Assembly: GCA_044226845.1 (NCBI GenBank)
Contig: JBGAGG010000009.1
Coordinates: forward strand, 100,163-164,162
Direction of reading: 5' to 3'
DNA: 64,000 nt
Source of the DNA: JAFDZO01 sp044226845
Lineage (GTDB): Bacteria > Bacteroidota > Ignavibacteria > Tepidaquicellales > Tepidaquicellaceae
This document shows, piece by piece, positions 23,819 through 33,228 of the stretch; positions within the stretch are counted from its first letter, which is position 1, and each line of letters starts with the position of its first letter. Position numbers and translations under genes: made by a program. Under the pieces are notes generated by a model. That model did not search any database, had not been told where the DNA came from, and saw only the letters and a list, made by a program, of their open reading frames with translations.

Positions 23819-25468
23819 TTACTTCAACATGGGCATATTAATACCGAACTTCTTCTGCTCTTCGATTGCTAAATCATATCCTGCATCGGCATGGCGTACT
23901 ATTCCCATACCCGGATCGTATGTGAGACATCTTTCTAATCTCACCTCTGCTTCAGGTGTGCCATCGGCAACTATTACCATACCTGAGTGAATTGAGTTTC
24001 CTATACCTACTCCGCCGCCATGATGCAGTGAAGTCCAAGAAGCACCTCCAACGCAGTGCAAGGCAAAGTTCAATACAGGCCAGTCAGCAATTGCATCGGA
24101 GCCGTCAAGCATTCTTTCTGTTTCTCTATTCGGTGATGCAACACTTCCGCAATCAAGATGGTCTCTTCCTATAACAATCGGAGCTTTTACAATTCCGTTC
24201 TTCACTAAGTCATTAAATATTTTTCCTGCTTTAGCTCTCTCGCCATATCCCAGCCAGCAAATTCTGGCAGGTAGTCCCTGGAAGTGAACCTTCTCTCTCG
24301 CAGCTTTAAGCCATTTATGAAGAAGTTTGTTATCAGGGAACGCTTCCATAATCGCTTCGTCTGTTCTGTAAATATCTTCAGGGTCTCCCGAAAGCGCAAC
24401 CCACCTGAACGGTCCTTTACCTTCGCAGAAAAGCGGGCGTACATATTCAGGCACAAAGCCCGGAATATCAAATGCCTTATCGAACCCTTCTGCCTTAGCT
24501 TCACCGCGCAAATTATTTCCGTAGTCGAAAGTAACCGCACCTCGCTGCATAAACTCCCACATTGTTTTGCAATGTATCACAACTGTCTTTCTTGCAAACT
24601 CAATATATTTATCAGGGTCATTACTTCTTAATTCTCGCGCCTGATCTAAAGTCATTCCCATAGGGACATAGCCGTTGAGCATATCGTGCGCAGATGTCTG
24701 GTCAGTCAGTGCATCAGGGATAATTCCTCTGTTTAAAATCTCAGGAAGAATTTCTCCTGCGTTGCCGACTAGACCTACTGAGCGCGCTTCGCCTCTTTCC
24801 TTTGCCGCCAGCACAAGTTTTAACGCCTCATCTAAATCTTCAGTTATTAAATCACAATAGCCTGTATCAACTCTTCTTTGTATTCTTGCTTTATCCACAT
24901 CGATACCAAGAAACGCTGCGCCGTTTAAAGTTGCTGCCAATGGCTGTGCTCCACCCATTCCGCCGAGACCGGCAGTGAGAACTAGTCTTCCGCTGAGTGT
25001 TCCTCCGAAATGTTTATTTGCGCATGCCGCAAATGTTTCGTATGTTCCCTGTAATATTCCCTGCGTACCTATGTAAATCCAGCTTCCGGCAGTCATCTGG
25101 CCGTACATTATGAGTCCTAATGCTTCCAATCTTCTAAACTCATCCCACGTAGCCCATGCAGGCACAAGCTGTGAGTTAGAAATCAAAACTCTTGGAGCAT
25201 TTGTATGTGTTTTGAAAACAGCAACAGGTTTCCCTGACTGCACAAGAAGAGTTTCGTCTTCGTTTAAAACTTTTAATGTTTCAATAATTTTATCATAACA
25301 TTCCCAGTTACGCGCTGCTTTGCCTGAGCCGCCATAGACGATTAAGTCTTCGGGACGCTCGGCAACATCTGCATCGAGGTTATTCATAAGCATTCGCATT
25401 GCTGCTTCTGTAATCCAATTTTTGCAGGATAATGTTGATCCTGTTGGGGCTTTTATACTTCTGGACAT
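23819..25468 (-). CDS. hutU: Urocanate hydratase
   Basis: A 549-residue urocanase of normal length, second enzyme of histidine degradation; it converts urocanate to imidazolonepropionate using a tightly bound NAD+. Seen: TAGLGGMGGAQPLAATL at ~165-181 (NAD binding), QTSAHDMLNGY, ARICWLGYGERAKAG with Cys404 in the position of the catalytic cysteine (Cys410 in Pseudomonas putida), and IGRDHLDCGSVASPNRETE. No hutH, hutI or hutG is in the window, so the pathway genes are dispersed. It sits upstream of the PAP2 gene with a 12-base gap. Confidence 0.96.
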   Translation of the reverse strand: MSRSIKAPTGSTLSCKNWITEAAMRMLMNNLDADVAERPEDLIVYGGSGKAARNWECYDKIIETLKVLNEDETLLVQSGKPVAVFKTHTNAPRVLISNSQLVPAWATWDEFRRLEALGLIMYGQMTAGSWIYIGTQGILQGTYETFAACANKHFGGTLSGRLVLTAGLGGMGGAQPLAATLNGAAFLGIDVDKARIQRRVDTGYCDLITEDLDEALKLVLAAKERGEARSVGLVGNAGEILPEILNRGIIPDALTDQTSAHDMLNGYVPMGMTLDQARELRSNDPDKYIEFARKTVVIHCKTMWEFMQRGAVTFDYGNNLRGEAKAEGFDKAFDIPGFVPEYVRPLFCEGKGPFRWVALSGDPEDIYRTDEAIMEAFPDNKLLHKWLKAAREKVHFQGLPARICWLGYGERAKAGKIFNDLVKNGIVKAPIVIGRDHLDCGSVASPNRETERMLDGSDAIADWPVLNFALHCVGGASWTSLHHGGGVGIGNSIHSGMVIVADGTPEAEVRLERCLTYDPGMGIVRHADAGYDLAIEEQKKFGINMPMLK

Positions 25469-25591
25469 TTGTGATTAAAGATTAAATTTTGGTGTCCTGT
25501 AAAATATTAAATCAAAGATGTTTTAAAAAGATAAAAGATTACTCTTAATCTTCTCCACTTTGGTATGTCAAAATATGCTCATCCAATAAAA

Positions 25592-25614
25592 AAGGCGGAA
25601 CAAAATTCCGCCTT
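25592..25614 (-). terminator. Rho-independent terminator of the T9SS gene at 25641-27935
   Basis: Nine-base perfect stem AAGGCGGAA/TTCCGCCTT with a five-base loop; on the minus strand it is followed by TTTTATTGG. It lies 26 bases after the stop codon. Confidence 0.85.
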
Positions 25615-25640
25615 AAATAATTATTTATGCCAATCTGATT

Positions 25641-27935
25641 TTATTTCACAAGAACCATTCGTTTTGTTTCTACAAATTCATCTGTCTGCATCTGGTAAAA
25701 ATATATTCCTGAAGAAAGAGTTGCCGCATTAAATTCAAATGTATAATCTCCTCCGTTCATGCTTGAATTTACTAATTCCTGAACAGCCCTTCCTGTCATA
25801 TCATACACGGTTAAGTTAACAAAGGAATTTTTCGGCAGAGTAAAACTAATTCTTGTTGCAGGGTTGAACGGATTAGGATAATTCTGGCTTAACGAATACT
25901 CTTTTGGTATTTCTGCAGTGGGACTTACATTAGTAATAAAATTCACAATAGAATCTAAATCATAATGCCTGAGTACTCCGCTTTGCAGCTCCGTAATAAA
26001 TAAATCATTTCGTATTTTATCATAATATGTAATCGGCCCGGTAAATCTTTTTTTATAAAGTACTCTTATTGCTGTTCTTGTATAAGGGGAAGTAACATTA
26101 TGCTCGCTCATTCTTAACGAATCATCAGATACAATCATTCCATACATTTTATTTTTAGCCTGATTTATTCCAACAACTTTACCAAGTCCGGTAATCTTTC
26201 CGATTATAGCATTGTTTCCTGCATTCACGATAATATTTCCTATGAAAAGTCTGTTACTAAGTGAATCATAATACAAGCAGTTTTCATCGAATACTGACAT
26301 TGTATCATTCCATTGACCGGCAACTGCAAATGAATCAACTGCCATAGTAGTTGTATTAAATACCTTCACTCGTCTTGAGTTTTTATCCAGGCAAAATAAT
26401 TTGTTAAAATCAGGAGCGATTATTAACTGAATAATTCCTACTCCGCCGCCGCTGGAATTGAATGTATATCCCGGAATAGGAGTTGTACTTTCCACAGCAT
26501 TAGTAACTGCGTTTATCTTTACAATGTTTCCGAACTCCGGAAAACTCACAAATATTTTTTGCAAAAATTTATCATAACACATCACTGCAATTGCATCAGC
26601 CCTTCCTTCTGCTAATGGCAGATTAATTGTTGCTGTGACTGTATTTGTAGTCGGATTAATTACTGAGATTGCACTCTGAAAATGATTCAACACAAATACC
26701 TTATTCAAAGAAGAGTCAGTCCTTACAACACACGGCCAGCTTCCCGCTTTAAATTTGGTAGTGCCGAAAGTGTTTATATCATACTTAATGATATCAGAGC
26801 CTCCCAGACGGCAGGCAATAAACAAGCTGTTGTTATCCGGAGCTATATCCATTTCATCCAATGTAACTCCTATGTGAACTGAATCAATTACATTGTTTGC
26901 AAGATTTAATATTTCAACATAACCCGAATGCATATCCGGCCAGACTAACTTATTTCCGGCTTCATAAACTAAAGCTTTGTAGGTTTTATCTCCGCGCTTA
27001 GCTGAGTCAAGCACCTGAGTATTGCAATCCAATATATACATCTTTGCCCAAGAGCCGCCCTGTCCCTGCTGGTCATATCCCGTTGAATTCATAAAATATG
27101 CCTTTCCTGTTCGTCTGTCATATTCATACCCTGAAACATCTGAACCCAATCTTTTAGTCATAGTGATAGCTCCGTTCGACATATTTGCTGTAATAATAGT
27201 ATCCGGATTTACCAGTACAAATCTGTTCCTTCCAGAATCAGCAGCAATAATTCCACAAACAGTCGGAGTAGGTATTGCTAGAGTCCTTATTACTGAAAAG
27301 GGACTTACGCAGTTTATCGTTTTAATCTGAGGACTTCCACCGATTAAATTTCTGGATGAAACATAGATTTTTGTACATAAGCTGTCAAAGACCATTGAGC
27401 TAACCGTATATCCCGCATTTATGGAATCAAGCACAGTCATGTTTGTGCCGTTCAGAATTTTTATCTTAGTGCCGTCTCCTATGAAAATTCTGTTTCTTAA
27501 TGTATCAAATGCAATTCCACCCTGTGCGTTGTTAAAAGTGTAGGAGCCGAGTGATTGAGAATTTGCAGGATTTACCATATACATCTTTGAAGGACTTGCA
27601 TCTATATCGCCGCATAATAAATATCCGTTAACCGGATTTACATACACGTAAGAGATCGTAAAAGAAGTTGTGTATGGATATGCTACCGAACCTGATTGTG
27701 TCTTTGTATTAAGATTTATCTGTGCAATATACTCATTCATTATGGGAGTAGTGTATGCATAGCCTCGCTTCTGGTCAATTGCTATATCATACATTTTGAC
27801 TGCGCACTGCTGCGGATTTCCCGTTATGCGTGATTTTATATTTGCATAATCAAGCAGCCGGTAAGTTTGAATCTGGGAATAGCTTAATTGGGATAGAACC
27901 AGCATAATAAAAAAAACGAGAAAGGTCTTTTTCAT
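25641..27935 (-). CDS. Secreted YVTN-like beta-propeller protein with T9SS sorting domain
   Basis: A 764-residue exoprotein. Signal peptide at ~1-20 (FLVFFIMLVLSQLSYS). A long series of beta-propeller blades follows, with motifs such as VINPTTNTVTATINLPLAEGRADAI and VKFDTLRNRIFIGDG-like repeats, as in YVTN/NHL propellers. The C-terminal type A T9SS domain starts SLSQNYPNPFNPATRISFTLP and ends TKRMVLVK. Such proteins are secreted through the T9SS; the propeller may bind polymers or proteins. No catalytic motif is visible. It stands alone between hutU and the WYL regulator. Confidence 0.88.
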   Translation of the reverse strand: MKKTFLVFFIMLVLSQLSYSQIQTYRLLDYANIKSRITGNPQQCAVKMYDIAIDQKRGYAYTTPIMNEYIAQINLNTKTQSGSVAYPYTTSFTISYVYVNPVNGYLLCGDIDASPSKMYMVNPANSQSLGSYTFNNAQGGIAFDTLRNRIFIGDGTKIKILNGTNMTVLDSINAGYTVSSMVFDSLCTKIYVSSRNLIGGSPQIKTINCVSPFSVIRTLAIPTPTVCGIIAADSGRNRFVLVNPDTIITANMSNGAITMTKRLGSDVSGYEYDRRTGKAYFMNSTGYDQQGQGGSWAKMYILDCNTQVLDSAKRGDKTYKALVYEAGNKLVWPDMHSGYVEILNLANNVIDSVHIGVTLDEMDIAPDNNSLFIACRLGGSDIIKYDINTFGTTKFKAGSWPCVVRTDSSLNKVFVLNHFQSAISVINPTTNTVTATINLPLAEGRADAIAVMCYDKFLQKIFVSFPEFGNIVKINAVTNAVESTTPIPGYTFNSSGGGVGIIQLIIAPDFNKLFCLDKNSRRVKVFNTTTMAVDSFAVAGQWNDTMSVFDENCLYYDSLSNRLFIGNIIVNAGNNAIIGKITGLGKVVGINQAKNKMYGMIVSDDSLRMSEHNVTSPYTRTAIRVLYKKRFTGPITYYDKIRNDLFITELQSGVLRHYDLDSIVNFITNVSPTAEIPKEYSLSQNYPNPFNPATRISFTLPKNSFVNLTVYDMTGRAVQELVNSSMNGGDYTFEFNAATLSSGIYFYQMQTDEFVETKRMVLVK

Positions 27936-28058
27936 ACAGATAATTTTAATTAAGAAATTTTTGTTGGCTCCTGTAAAACAGACAAGGATATTTTACAAAG
28001 GTTTAACGAAAAAATAGTTCATTGTTTTGTTAGAAATATATTTCCAATTTTAAAACCT

Positions 28059-28913
28059 ATGACAAATAAATTTTCAGAAGAACTGCTCAGGCAGATTGAA
28101 ATGGCATCTTTGATTCTGGAAAAGCAAAGATTCTATTCCGAGGATGAGCTTGCCGAAAAACTGGATACCAGCGTAACAACAATCAGGCGCGATGCGAATA
28201 AACTGAGGCAGTTGGGTGTTGGTGTTTACTCGCGGAAAAATGTTTTCGAAATTATAAATATTGATGATGAGGTTTTAAATACCCTCATCACTGCTTATCT
28301 ATCCTTAAACGATAATATAAATATACGAAATTTAAAATTAATTCATAAAAAATTTGGAGAGAATGCGCTGAGTGTCTTTGTAAAAATTTTAAAAGCCATT
28401 AACGGAAAACAAATCATTGAGCTTGGCTACGGGCGTAATATGCACGGAGATATTAAATGGAGAGAGATTACTCCGATAAGTTTAATTAACACAGGAAGAA
28501 CGTTTCATCTTTACGGAGTTGAGAACGATGACTCGGAAGAAATTAAGTGTTACCTTATAGAGAGAATTATAAATATAAGGTTCGGTGATAAAAAAAGTTC
28601 GGTTAAAAAATTGCCGGGAGCATTTAACATATATGAAAAATCATGGGGAACATTCAGCGGAGGCGAAGCTTTTGATGTTGAGTTAAAATTTACTGAGAAG
28701 ACAGGAAAATTAATCAAAGATAAAATCTGGATTGAGAATCAGGAGATAACAGAAAAAGATGATGCAGTCTTTATGAAAATGAAAGTGAAACTATCTTACG
28801 AATTTATTGCATGGGTAATGGGTTGGGGAAAAGAAGTTGAAGTGATAAAACCAAAGGAATTAAAAAAAGAAATAACTCAGAGAGCAAAGGATATAATTAC
28901 ACTTTATAAATAG
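28059..28913 (+). CDS. HTH-WYL domain transcriptional regulator
   Basis: A 284-residue regulator. Residues ~8-60 form a DeoR-type winged helix (YSEDELAEKLDTSVTTIRRDANKLRQLGV). The WYL-like ligand-sensing part covers ~110-185 (IIELGYGRNMHGDIKWREITPISLINTGRTFHLYGVE), with the IxPxxLxxxxxxxYLxGxD pattern kept loosely, and a WCX-type C-terminal extension (KLSYEFIAWVMGWGKEVEVIKPKEL) follows. WYL proteins sense nucleotides or single-stranded nucleic acid and often control DNA repair or defence genes. No defence genes are adjacent, so the target is unknown. It lies divergent to the T9SS propeller gene. Confidence 0.85.
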   Translation: MTNKFSEELLRQIEMASLILEKQRFYSEDELAEKLDTSVTTIRRDANKLRQLGVGVYSRKNVFEIINIDDEVLNTLITAYLSLNDNINIRNLKLIHKKFGENALSVFVKILKAINGKQIIELGYGRNMHGDIKWREITPISLINTGRTFHLYGVENDDSEEIKCYLIERIINIRFGDKKSSVKKLPGAFNIYEKSWGTFSGGEAFDVELKFTEKTGKLIKDKIWIENQEITEKDDAVFMKMKVKLSYEFIAWVMGWGKEVEVIKPKELKKEITQRAKDIITLYK

Positions 28914-28962
28914 TTTCCCAAGCAGAAGCGTGGGAAAAGAACCGATTAAGTAGATAAGTAAT

Positions 28963-29058
28963 TTAACCACAGATGTCACAGATTTTTTTCACAGAGGGCA
29001 CAGAGTTTATTTAATAATCTGTGTTCTCTGAGCGAAAATCTGTGCTCTCTGTGGTTAA
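28963..29058. repeat. Imperfect palindromic CCACAGA-type repeat
   Basis: A 96-base inverted repeat between the WYL gene and ligA. The left arm TTAACCACAGATGTCACAGA pairs with the right arm TCTGTGCTCTCTGTGGTTAA. Inner parts (CACAGAGGGCACAG and CTGTGTTCTCTG) also pair, giving arms of about 40 bases around an AT-rich loop. Similar 'accacagag' palindromes recur in the intergenic regions of many unrelated bacteria. It may act as a bidirectional terminator between the convergent genes. Confidence 0.8.
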
Positions 29059-29063
29059 GAAAA

Positions 29064-31082
29064 TTATGAACCTATCATTTTTTCAAACTCATCTTCATCA
29101 AGTATTTTTACTCCCAGTGATTTTGCTTTATCAAGCTTGCTGCCTGCGTCGCTTCCTGCCAATAGAAAATCTGTTTTTTTACTGACTGATGAAGAAGTCT
29201 TTCCTCCTAAATCCTCAATAATTTTTCCTGCTTCTTCGCGTTTATATTTCTCAAGAGTTCCGGTAAGTACAAATGTTTTATTATTGAAGAGCGGGTTTAT
29301 TTTCTGAGTTATAGATTTATCAATCTCGAATTTTAATCCTGCTTTTCTGAGCCTTTCAACTAATTTTAAATTGTGCTTATCTGCAAAGAAGTTTGCAACA
29401 CTCTCTGATATCTTCGGACCTATTTCGTGCACTTCGTTTATTTCTTCCTGTGAAGCGCTCATTAATTTATCAATCGAACCGAAGTGCTTAGCTAAAACTT
29501 TAGCCGTTCTTTCACCTATATGGCGGATTCCTAATGCAAATAAAACTTTATCAAACGGTTTTTCTTTTGACTGCTCAATACCGTTTAAAATATTTGTAAT
29601 GCTTTTCTCACCAAAGCGTTCAAGCTCAAGTAATTCTTTTCTGTGTTTATGCAAATCATAGATATCCGCATAGTTTGAAATGAATCCTTTGCCAATAAAA
29701 ATTTCAATTATCTGAAATCCAAGCCCTTCAATTTCCATTGCGTCACGCTGAACAAAATGCTCAATTCTTCCCTGTACCTGTGCGGGACAAGAGGAATTAG
29801 GACAATAATATGCAACTTCGCCCTCAGGTTTTTCCAGTGAAGTTTTACAAACAGGACAGATAGTTGGATGCGGAAACTTTTTTGAATTCTTTGGACGTTT
29901 ATCCAAAATCACTTCCACAACTTTCGGAATTACATCTCCGCCTTTTTCTATTTTTACATAGTCGCCTTCACGAATATCTTTTCTTTCAATCTCATCAAAG
30001 TTATGCAGTGTTGCCCTCGCTATTGTAGAGCCGGCAAGGAAAACAGGCTCAAGATTTGCAACCGGAGTAACAGTTCCAATCCTTCCAACTTGAAGCGTAA
30101 TACTTTTTATTTTTGTTATCTGCTGCTTAGCTTTGAATTTATACGCAACTGCCCAGCGGGGAGATTTTGAAACGCTGCCAAGCTCTTCCTGCTGCGCCAA
30201 CGAATTTACCTTTACTACAACTCCGTCAATTTCATAGGGCAAGTCGTCTCGTGTTTCTTCAATATTATCGCAGAATTTTTTTACTTCATCTATTGAATTT
30301 ACTTTTATTGCTTTATCATTAACAGGAAGCTTCAACTCTTTCAATATTTTCATATTATCAAAATGCGAAACAAGCTTTACATCATCTGTTCGTAAGTTAT
30401 AGGCAAAGAATTGTAAAGGACGCGTAGCAACAGCTTTAGAATCTTTTTGCTTTAATGTTCCGGCTGCTGTGTTTCTCGCATTGGCAAAAAGTTTTTCGCC
30501 TTTTAATTCCTGCTCTTCGTTAATTTTTAAAAAATCTTCCTTCTTAAAAAATACTTCACCGCGCGCTTCAAAATTTTTTATCTTGCTGTGATTTACAGAG
30601 AGTGGAATGGAGCGCAGTGTTTTTAAATTTTGAGTAATGTCATCGCCTTTTTCACCGTCGCCGCGTGTAGCCCCTGTTTTTAGTTTTCCGTTTTCATATA
30701 CTATGGAAACTGCAAGGCCGTCAAATTTTAATTCGCACACATATTCAATTTTTTCATTGAGAAGAAGCCCCCTTACTCTTTTATCAAATTCAAATAATTC
30801 ATCTTCGTTATAAGTGTTCGCAAGTGAGAGCATGGGCACGGAGTGCTGAACAACTTTGAATGATTTGGTTGGTTCGCCTGAAACTCGATTTGTAGGAGAG
30901 TCTTCTGATTTCAAATCCGGAAAATCTTTTTCGAGCTGCTCGAGCTCCTTCATCATCATATCATAGGCATAGTCATCTATATCCGGCTGAGCTAAAGTAT
31001 AATACTTGTAGTCAGCATCGGCAATTTTCTTTATTAGTTCATTTATTCTTTTTTCTGCTGAGGATGGTGTGAGTGATTTCAT
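29064..31082 (-). CDS. ligA: NAD-dependent DNA ligase
   Basis: A 672-residue ligase, the normal size. The adenylated lysine is Lys119 in ELKFDG; EARGEVFF and YEIDGVVVKVN are later nucleotidyltransferase motifs. The OB fold follows (VGRIGTVTPVANLEPV). The zinc finger cysteines are Cys409, Cys412, Cys427 and Cys432. Helix-hairpin-helix repeats cover ~440-580 and a C-terminal BRCT domain ~595-672 (FVLTGTLEKYKREEAGKIIEDLGGK). It seals nicks during replication and repair. It is the last gene of a possible unit with the lipoprotein and rodZ-like genes; the gap is 12 bases. Confidence 0.97.
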   Translation of the reverse strand: MKSLTPSSAEKRINELIKKIADADYKYYTLAQPDIDDYAYDMMMKELEQLEKDFPDLKSEDSPTNRVSGEPTKSFKVVQHSVPMLSLANTYNEDELFEFDKRVRGLLLNEKIEYVCELKFDGLAVSIVYENGKLKTGATRGDGEKGDDITQNLKTLRSIPLSVNHSKIKNFEARGEVFFKKEDFLKINEEQELKGEKLFANARNTAAGTLKQKDSKAVATRPLQFFAYNLRTDDVKLVSHFDNMKILKELKLPVNDKAIKVNSIDEVKKFCDNIEETRDDLPYEIDGVVVKVNSLAQQEELGSVSKSPRWAVAYKFKAKQQITKIKSITLQVGRIGTVTPVANLEPVFLAGSTIARATLHNFDEIERKDIREGDYVKIEKGGDVIPKVVEVILDKRPKNSKKFPHPTICPVCKTSLEKPEGEVAYYCPNSSCPAQVQGRIEHFVQRDAMEIEGLGFQIIEIFIGKGFISNYADIYDLHKHRKELLELERFGEKSITNILNGIEQSKEKPFDKVLFALGIRHIGERTAKVLAKHFGSIDKLMSASQEEINEVHEIGPKISESVANFFADKHNLKLVERLRKAGLKFEIDKSITQKINPLFNNKTFVLTGTLEKYKREEAGKIIEDLGGKTSSSVSKKTDFLLAGSDAGSKLDKAKSLGVKILDEDEFEKMIGS

Positions 31083-31094
31083 AGAAAAATGATT

Positions 31095-31592
31095 TTATCT
31101 GAAGTGAATATCTCCGAAGTTATTGCAGTTTGAAGAGGCCGGGAATAAACCTCTTTTGTTTCTCATATAAATTCGCTTATAGGTATTAAAAAATCCGAAG
31201 GCAGAACCTTTGAAATTTACATTATAATATCCGGGAAGAAGCACATTATTTTTAAAAACAAAAAGTGTATCATTTCCGTCGTAAAAATATAAAGAAAGAG
31301 TATCTTTTTCGGGTACAGAAAAGTTTAAAGCAACTGAATCGTTAGCGGGATTCGGGAATGCCGGTCCGAAGGCTCTTCGTGAAAGACTATCGCGAAAGCA
31401 CCAATCTGTAAAATCACCGCCTAAAATTCTCCCTGTGGCATCTGCTCTTAAAATATCGTCATCATTCATCGTAGAAATGCTTCCCGTGTTAACTACATCG
31501 GAATTATTGCAGCTGTATATTCCTGCCAGTAAAAAAATTACAAAGCACACAGGAAAAACATTACCCCAAAATCTACTCTTCTGAGACTCCAT
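31095..31592 (-). CDS. Putative lipoprotein of unknown function
   Basis: A 165-residue protein with a basic N-terminus and a hydrophobic signal segment ending IYSCNN near Cys28, an acceptable lipobox. The remaining ~135 residues are beta-rich. The segment FGPAFPNPANDSVALNFSVPEKDTLSLYFYD recalls the start of a T9SS-type sorting domain (FPNPANDSVAL), but here it sits in mid-protein. Its N-terminus overlaps the rodZ-like gene by 20 bases. Function unknown; an outer-membrane lipoprotein is likely. Confidence 0.65.
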   Translation of the reverse strand: MESQKSRFWGNVFPVCFVIFLLAGIYSCNNSDVVNTGSISTMNDDDILRADATGRILGGDFTDWCFRDSLSRRAFGPAFPNPANDSVALNFSVPEKDTLSLYFYDGNDTLFVFKNNVLLPGYYNVNFKGSAFGFFNTYKRIYMRNKRGLFPASSNCNNFGDIHFR

Positions 31593-32778
31593 TTTTATCT
31601 ATATAAAGATTACGAAAATTTTTCCTGTCAAATTCCAATATCTTTCCGTTAATTTTTACCTCGATTAAATCAGCATTTGGAGTACCCAGATGAAAGAATT
31701 TTTTTGCTTTATATGTTTCAACGTATCCTTTCGTTAGATATGTTCTTTTAGGATCATCAATTGACGTTGAGTCTGTATCGATTATTATCCATGTATTTTT
31801 ATATGCTCCGATTTCTATTAATAACGAATCAGTCTTGGATGCAAGAAGCTTTTGTTTTTCTTCTTCAATCTTTCTTAATGAGTCTTGTATCTCTTCGGGA
31901 GTTTTCTTTCCTAAAATGTTCTTTTCATTTTCCTTTACAACTTCATCAAATGACTTTCTTTGTATCTCCGGTCCCTGACTATTACTGCTGAGAAAGAGAA
32001 CATTTACCAATGAATATACACCTGCGCCTATTAATAAAAATATTACTACAATAAATAAAGTCTTTAAAGCAGATGAGTTTACGTTTTTTGTTTTTACTAT
32101 AAATCTTTTATCAGGGTCAGATGTTGTATTTTTCTTATCTTCTGTTTCCCGCTGTATCTCTATTGGCTTTTTCTCTCTTGGCGGCGGGAAATTAAAACCA
32201 TCGGAACTTTTCTTTTCTTCTTTTTTTATTTCTTTTTTTTCTTCCTTCTTCTCTTTCTTTATTATTTCTTCCTGCTCTTCTTTTTTAAGATCCGTTTCTT
32301 TTATCTTCTCCTCTTTTACTTCCTTTACTGTTTCCTTCGGCTTTTCTTCTTCGGTTTTTATTTCTTTCTTATCGTCATTTCTTTTAAATTCATCGATATT
32401 AAACTTATCGAATACTTCTTCTTTTTTATCTTCAGGCTTAATTTTCTTTACTTCAAGCTTAGGCTGTTCAACGGGGACTTCTTTTTTTATATCTTCAAAA
32501 GCATCGAGCTTCTCTTCGGGAGGAAGTCTTTTAGTGGAATAGTTGCCAAGCTTTGCCTGTTCGTAATCTTTTAAAATTCCGTCAGGGCTTAAGCCTATAG
32601 ATTTTGCATACTGTCTTAAAAAAGCTCTGATATATGTCTGAGGCTGGAAAGTAAAATCGCCGTTTTCCATATTTTCAAGCACAGCCATATTCAGACGTGT
32701 ATCTAAAGCGACATCTTTGAGAGTCATGTTTTTAGACTCTCTGAAATATTTTAAATCTTCTGAGAATGTTTTTAGCAT
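31573..32778 (-). CDS. rodZ: RodZ-like HTH membrane protein
   Basis: A 401-residue protein with the RodZ layout. The N-terminal Cro/CI-type helix-turn-helix (FRESKNMTLKDVALDTRLNMAVLENMENGDF) is followed by AFLRQYAKSIGLSPDGILKDY, as in HTH_25 proteins. A very lysine/glutamate-rich linker spans ~85-225, a transmembrane helix ~232-256 (LFIVVIFLLIGAGVYSLV), and a periplasmic domain with DUF4115-like strands covers ~310-401 (LLIEIGAYKNTWIIID, RTYLTKGYVETYKAKKFFHL). RodZ links MreB to the elongasome and sets rod shape. No mreB or rodA is nearby. The charged linker is longer than in E. coli. Confidence 0.75.
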   Translation of the reverse strand: MLKTFSEDLKYFRESKNMTLKDVALDTRLNMAVLENMENGDFTFQPQTYIRAFLRQYAKSIGLSPDGILKDYEQAKLGNYSTKRLPPEEKLDAFEDIKKEVPVEQPKLEVKKIKPEDKKEEVFDKFNIDEFKRNDDKKEIKTEEEKPKETVKEVKEEKIKETDLKKEEQEEIIKKEKKEEKKEIKKEEKKSSDGFNFPPPREKKPIEIQRETEDKKNTTSDPDKRFIVKTKNVNSSALKTLFIVVIFLLIGAGVYSLVNVLFLSSNSQGPEIQRKSFDEVVKENEKNILGKKTPEEIQDSLRKIEEEKQKLLASKTDSLLIEIGAYKNTWIIIDTDSTSIDDPKRTYLTKGYVETYKAKKFFHLGTPNADLIEVKINGKILEFDRKNFRNLYIDKNGVSEE

Positions 32779-32886
32779 GTTTAATCGGGGGATATAAATA
32801 CAAAAATACTTTTAATTTAAAACTAATTAAAGGGAGATATTTAACGATTTGGTTAAATATTATCTGCAAAATAGGATTTCTTTTTT

Positions 32887-33007
32887 TAAACGCAAAGAGC
32901 GCAATGACTCCCGCAAAGCTGCACAAAGCGATAATGCAAAATATATATAATATTTTACACGAGTACTTAGCGGACTTCGTGCAGACTCTGCGTACTTTGC
33001 GTTTGAA
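32887..33007. repeat. Imperfect palindromic CGCAAAG-type repeat
   Basis: An inverted repeat of about 120 bases. The left end AAACGCAAAGAGCGCA pairs with the right end TGCGTACTTTGCGTTT; inner parts (CCGCAAAGCTGCAC and GTGCAGACTCTGCG) pair less well. The core between them is AT-rich. 'CGCAAAG' palindromes of this kind occur between genes in many bacterial genomes. The element lies just upstream of rodZ-like and next to the hairpin cluster at 33.0-33.2 kb. Confidence 0.7.
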
Positions 33008-33030
33008 ATTGAAAGTGGCGGGCATAAAAA

Positions 33031-33060
33031 AAACCCGCGGCAATTGGGTGCTGCGGGTTT
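33031..33060 (-). terminator. Strong hairpin terminator, best on the minus strand
   Basis: Twelve-base stem AAACCCGCGGCA/TGCTGCGGGTTT (one G-T wobble) with loop ATTGGG. On the minus strand it is followed by TTTT plus ATGCC (seven to eight T in all with the stem); on the plus strand by TTC. It would end a minus-strand transcript coming from the small ORF at 33229-33312. Confidence 0.75.
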
Positions 33061-33072
33061 TTCAGTTCATAA

Positions 33073-33222
33073 CAGATAATCAATGCCTCTTCTCTAAACA
33101 GAGATTATCTGCGTGGGTTGTAAAAATATATTTATGAAAGAGCTTAAAATTGTAACCCGGCTTAAGAGTTATTAAGCCGGATTATGGTATGAACTTTCTT
33201 AAAGGGGGTGATAAGAAAGTTC
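33073..33222. repeat. Cluster of three further hairpins
   Basis: Three more inverted repeats follow: CAGATAATC/GATTATCTG (33073-33081 with 33103-33111), CCGGCTTAA/TTAAGCCGG (33157-33165 with 33172-33180) and GAACTTTCTTA/TAAGAAAGTTC (33191-33201 with 33212-33222). All stems are perfect (9, 9 and 11 bases). Together with the terminator at 33031-33060 they would form a densely folded RNA of about 200 bases, most naturally the 3' part of a minus-strand transcript. Confidence 0.75.
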
Positions 33223-33228
33223 CAAAAT

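Noticed and set aside
32732..33137. Overlapping ORFs of 103 and 123 codons on opposite strands
   Set aside because: They run through the CGCAAAG palindrome and the terminator and overlap each other; no domain or signal is convincing.
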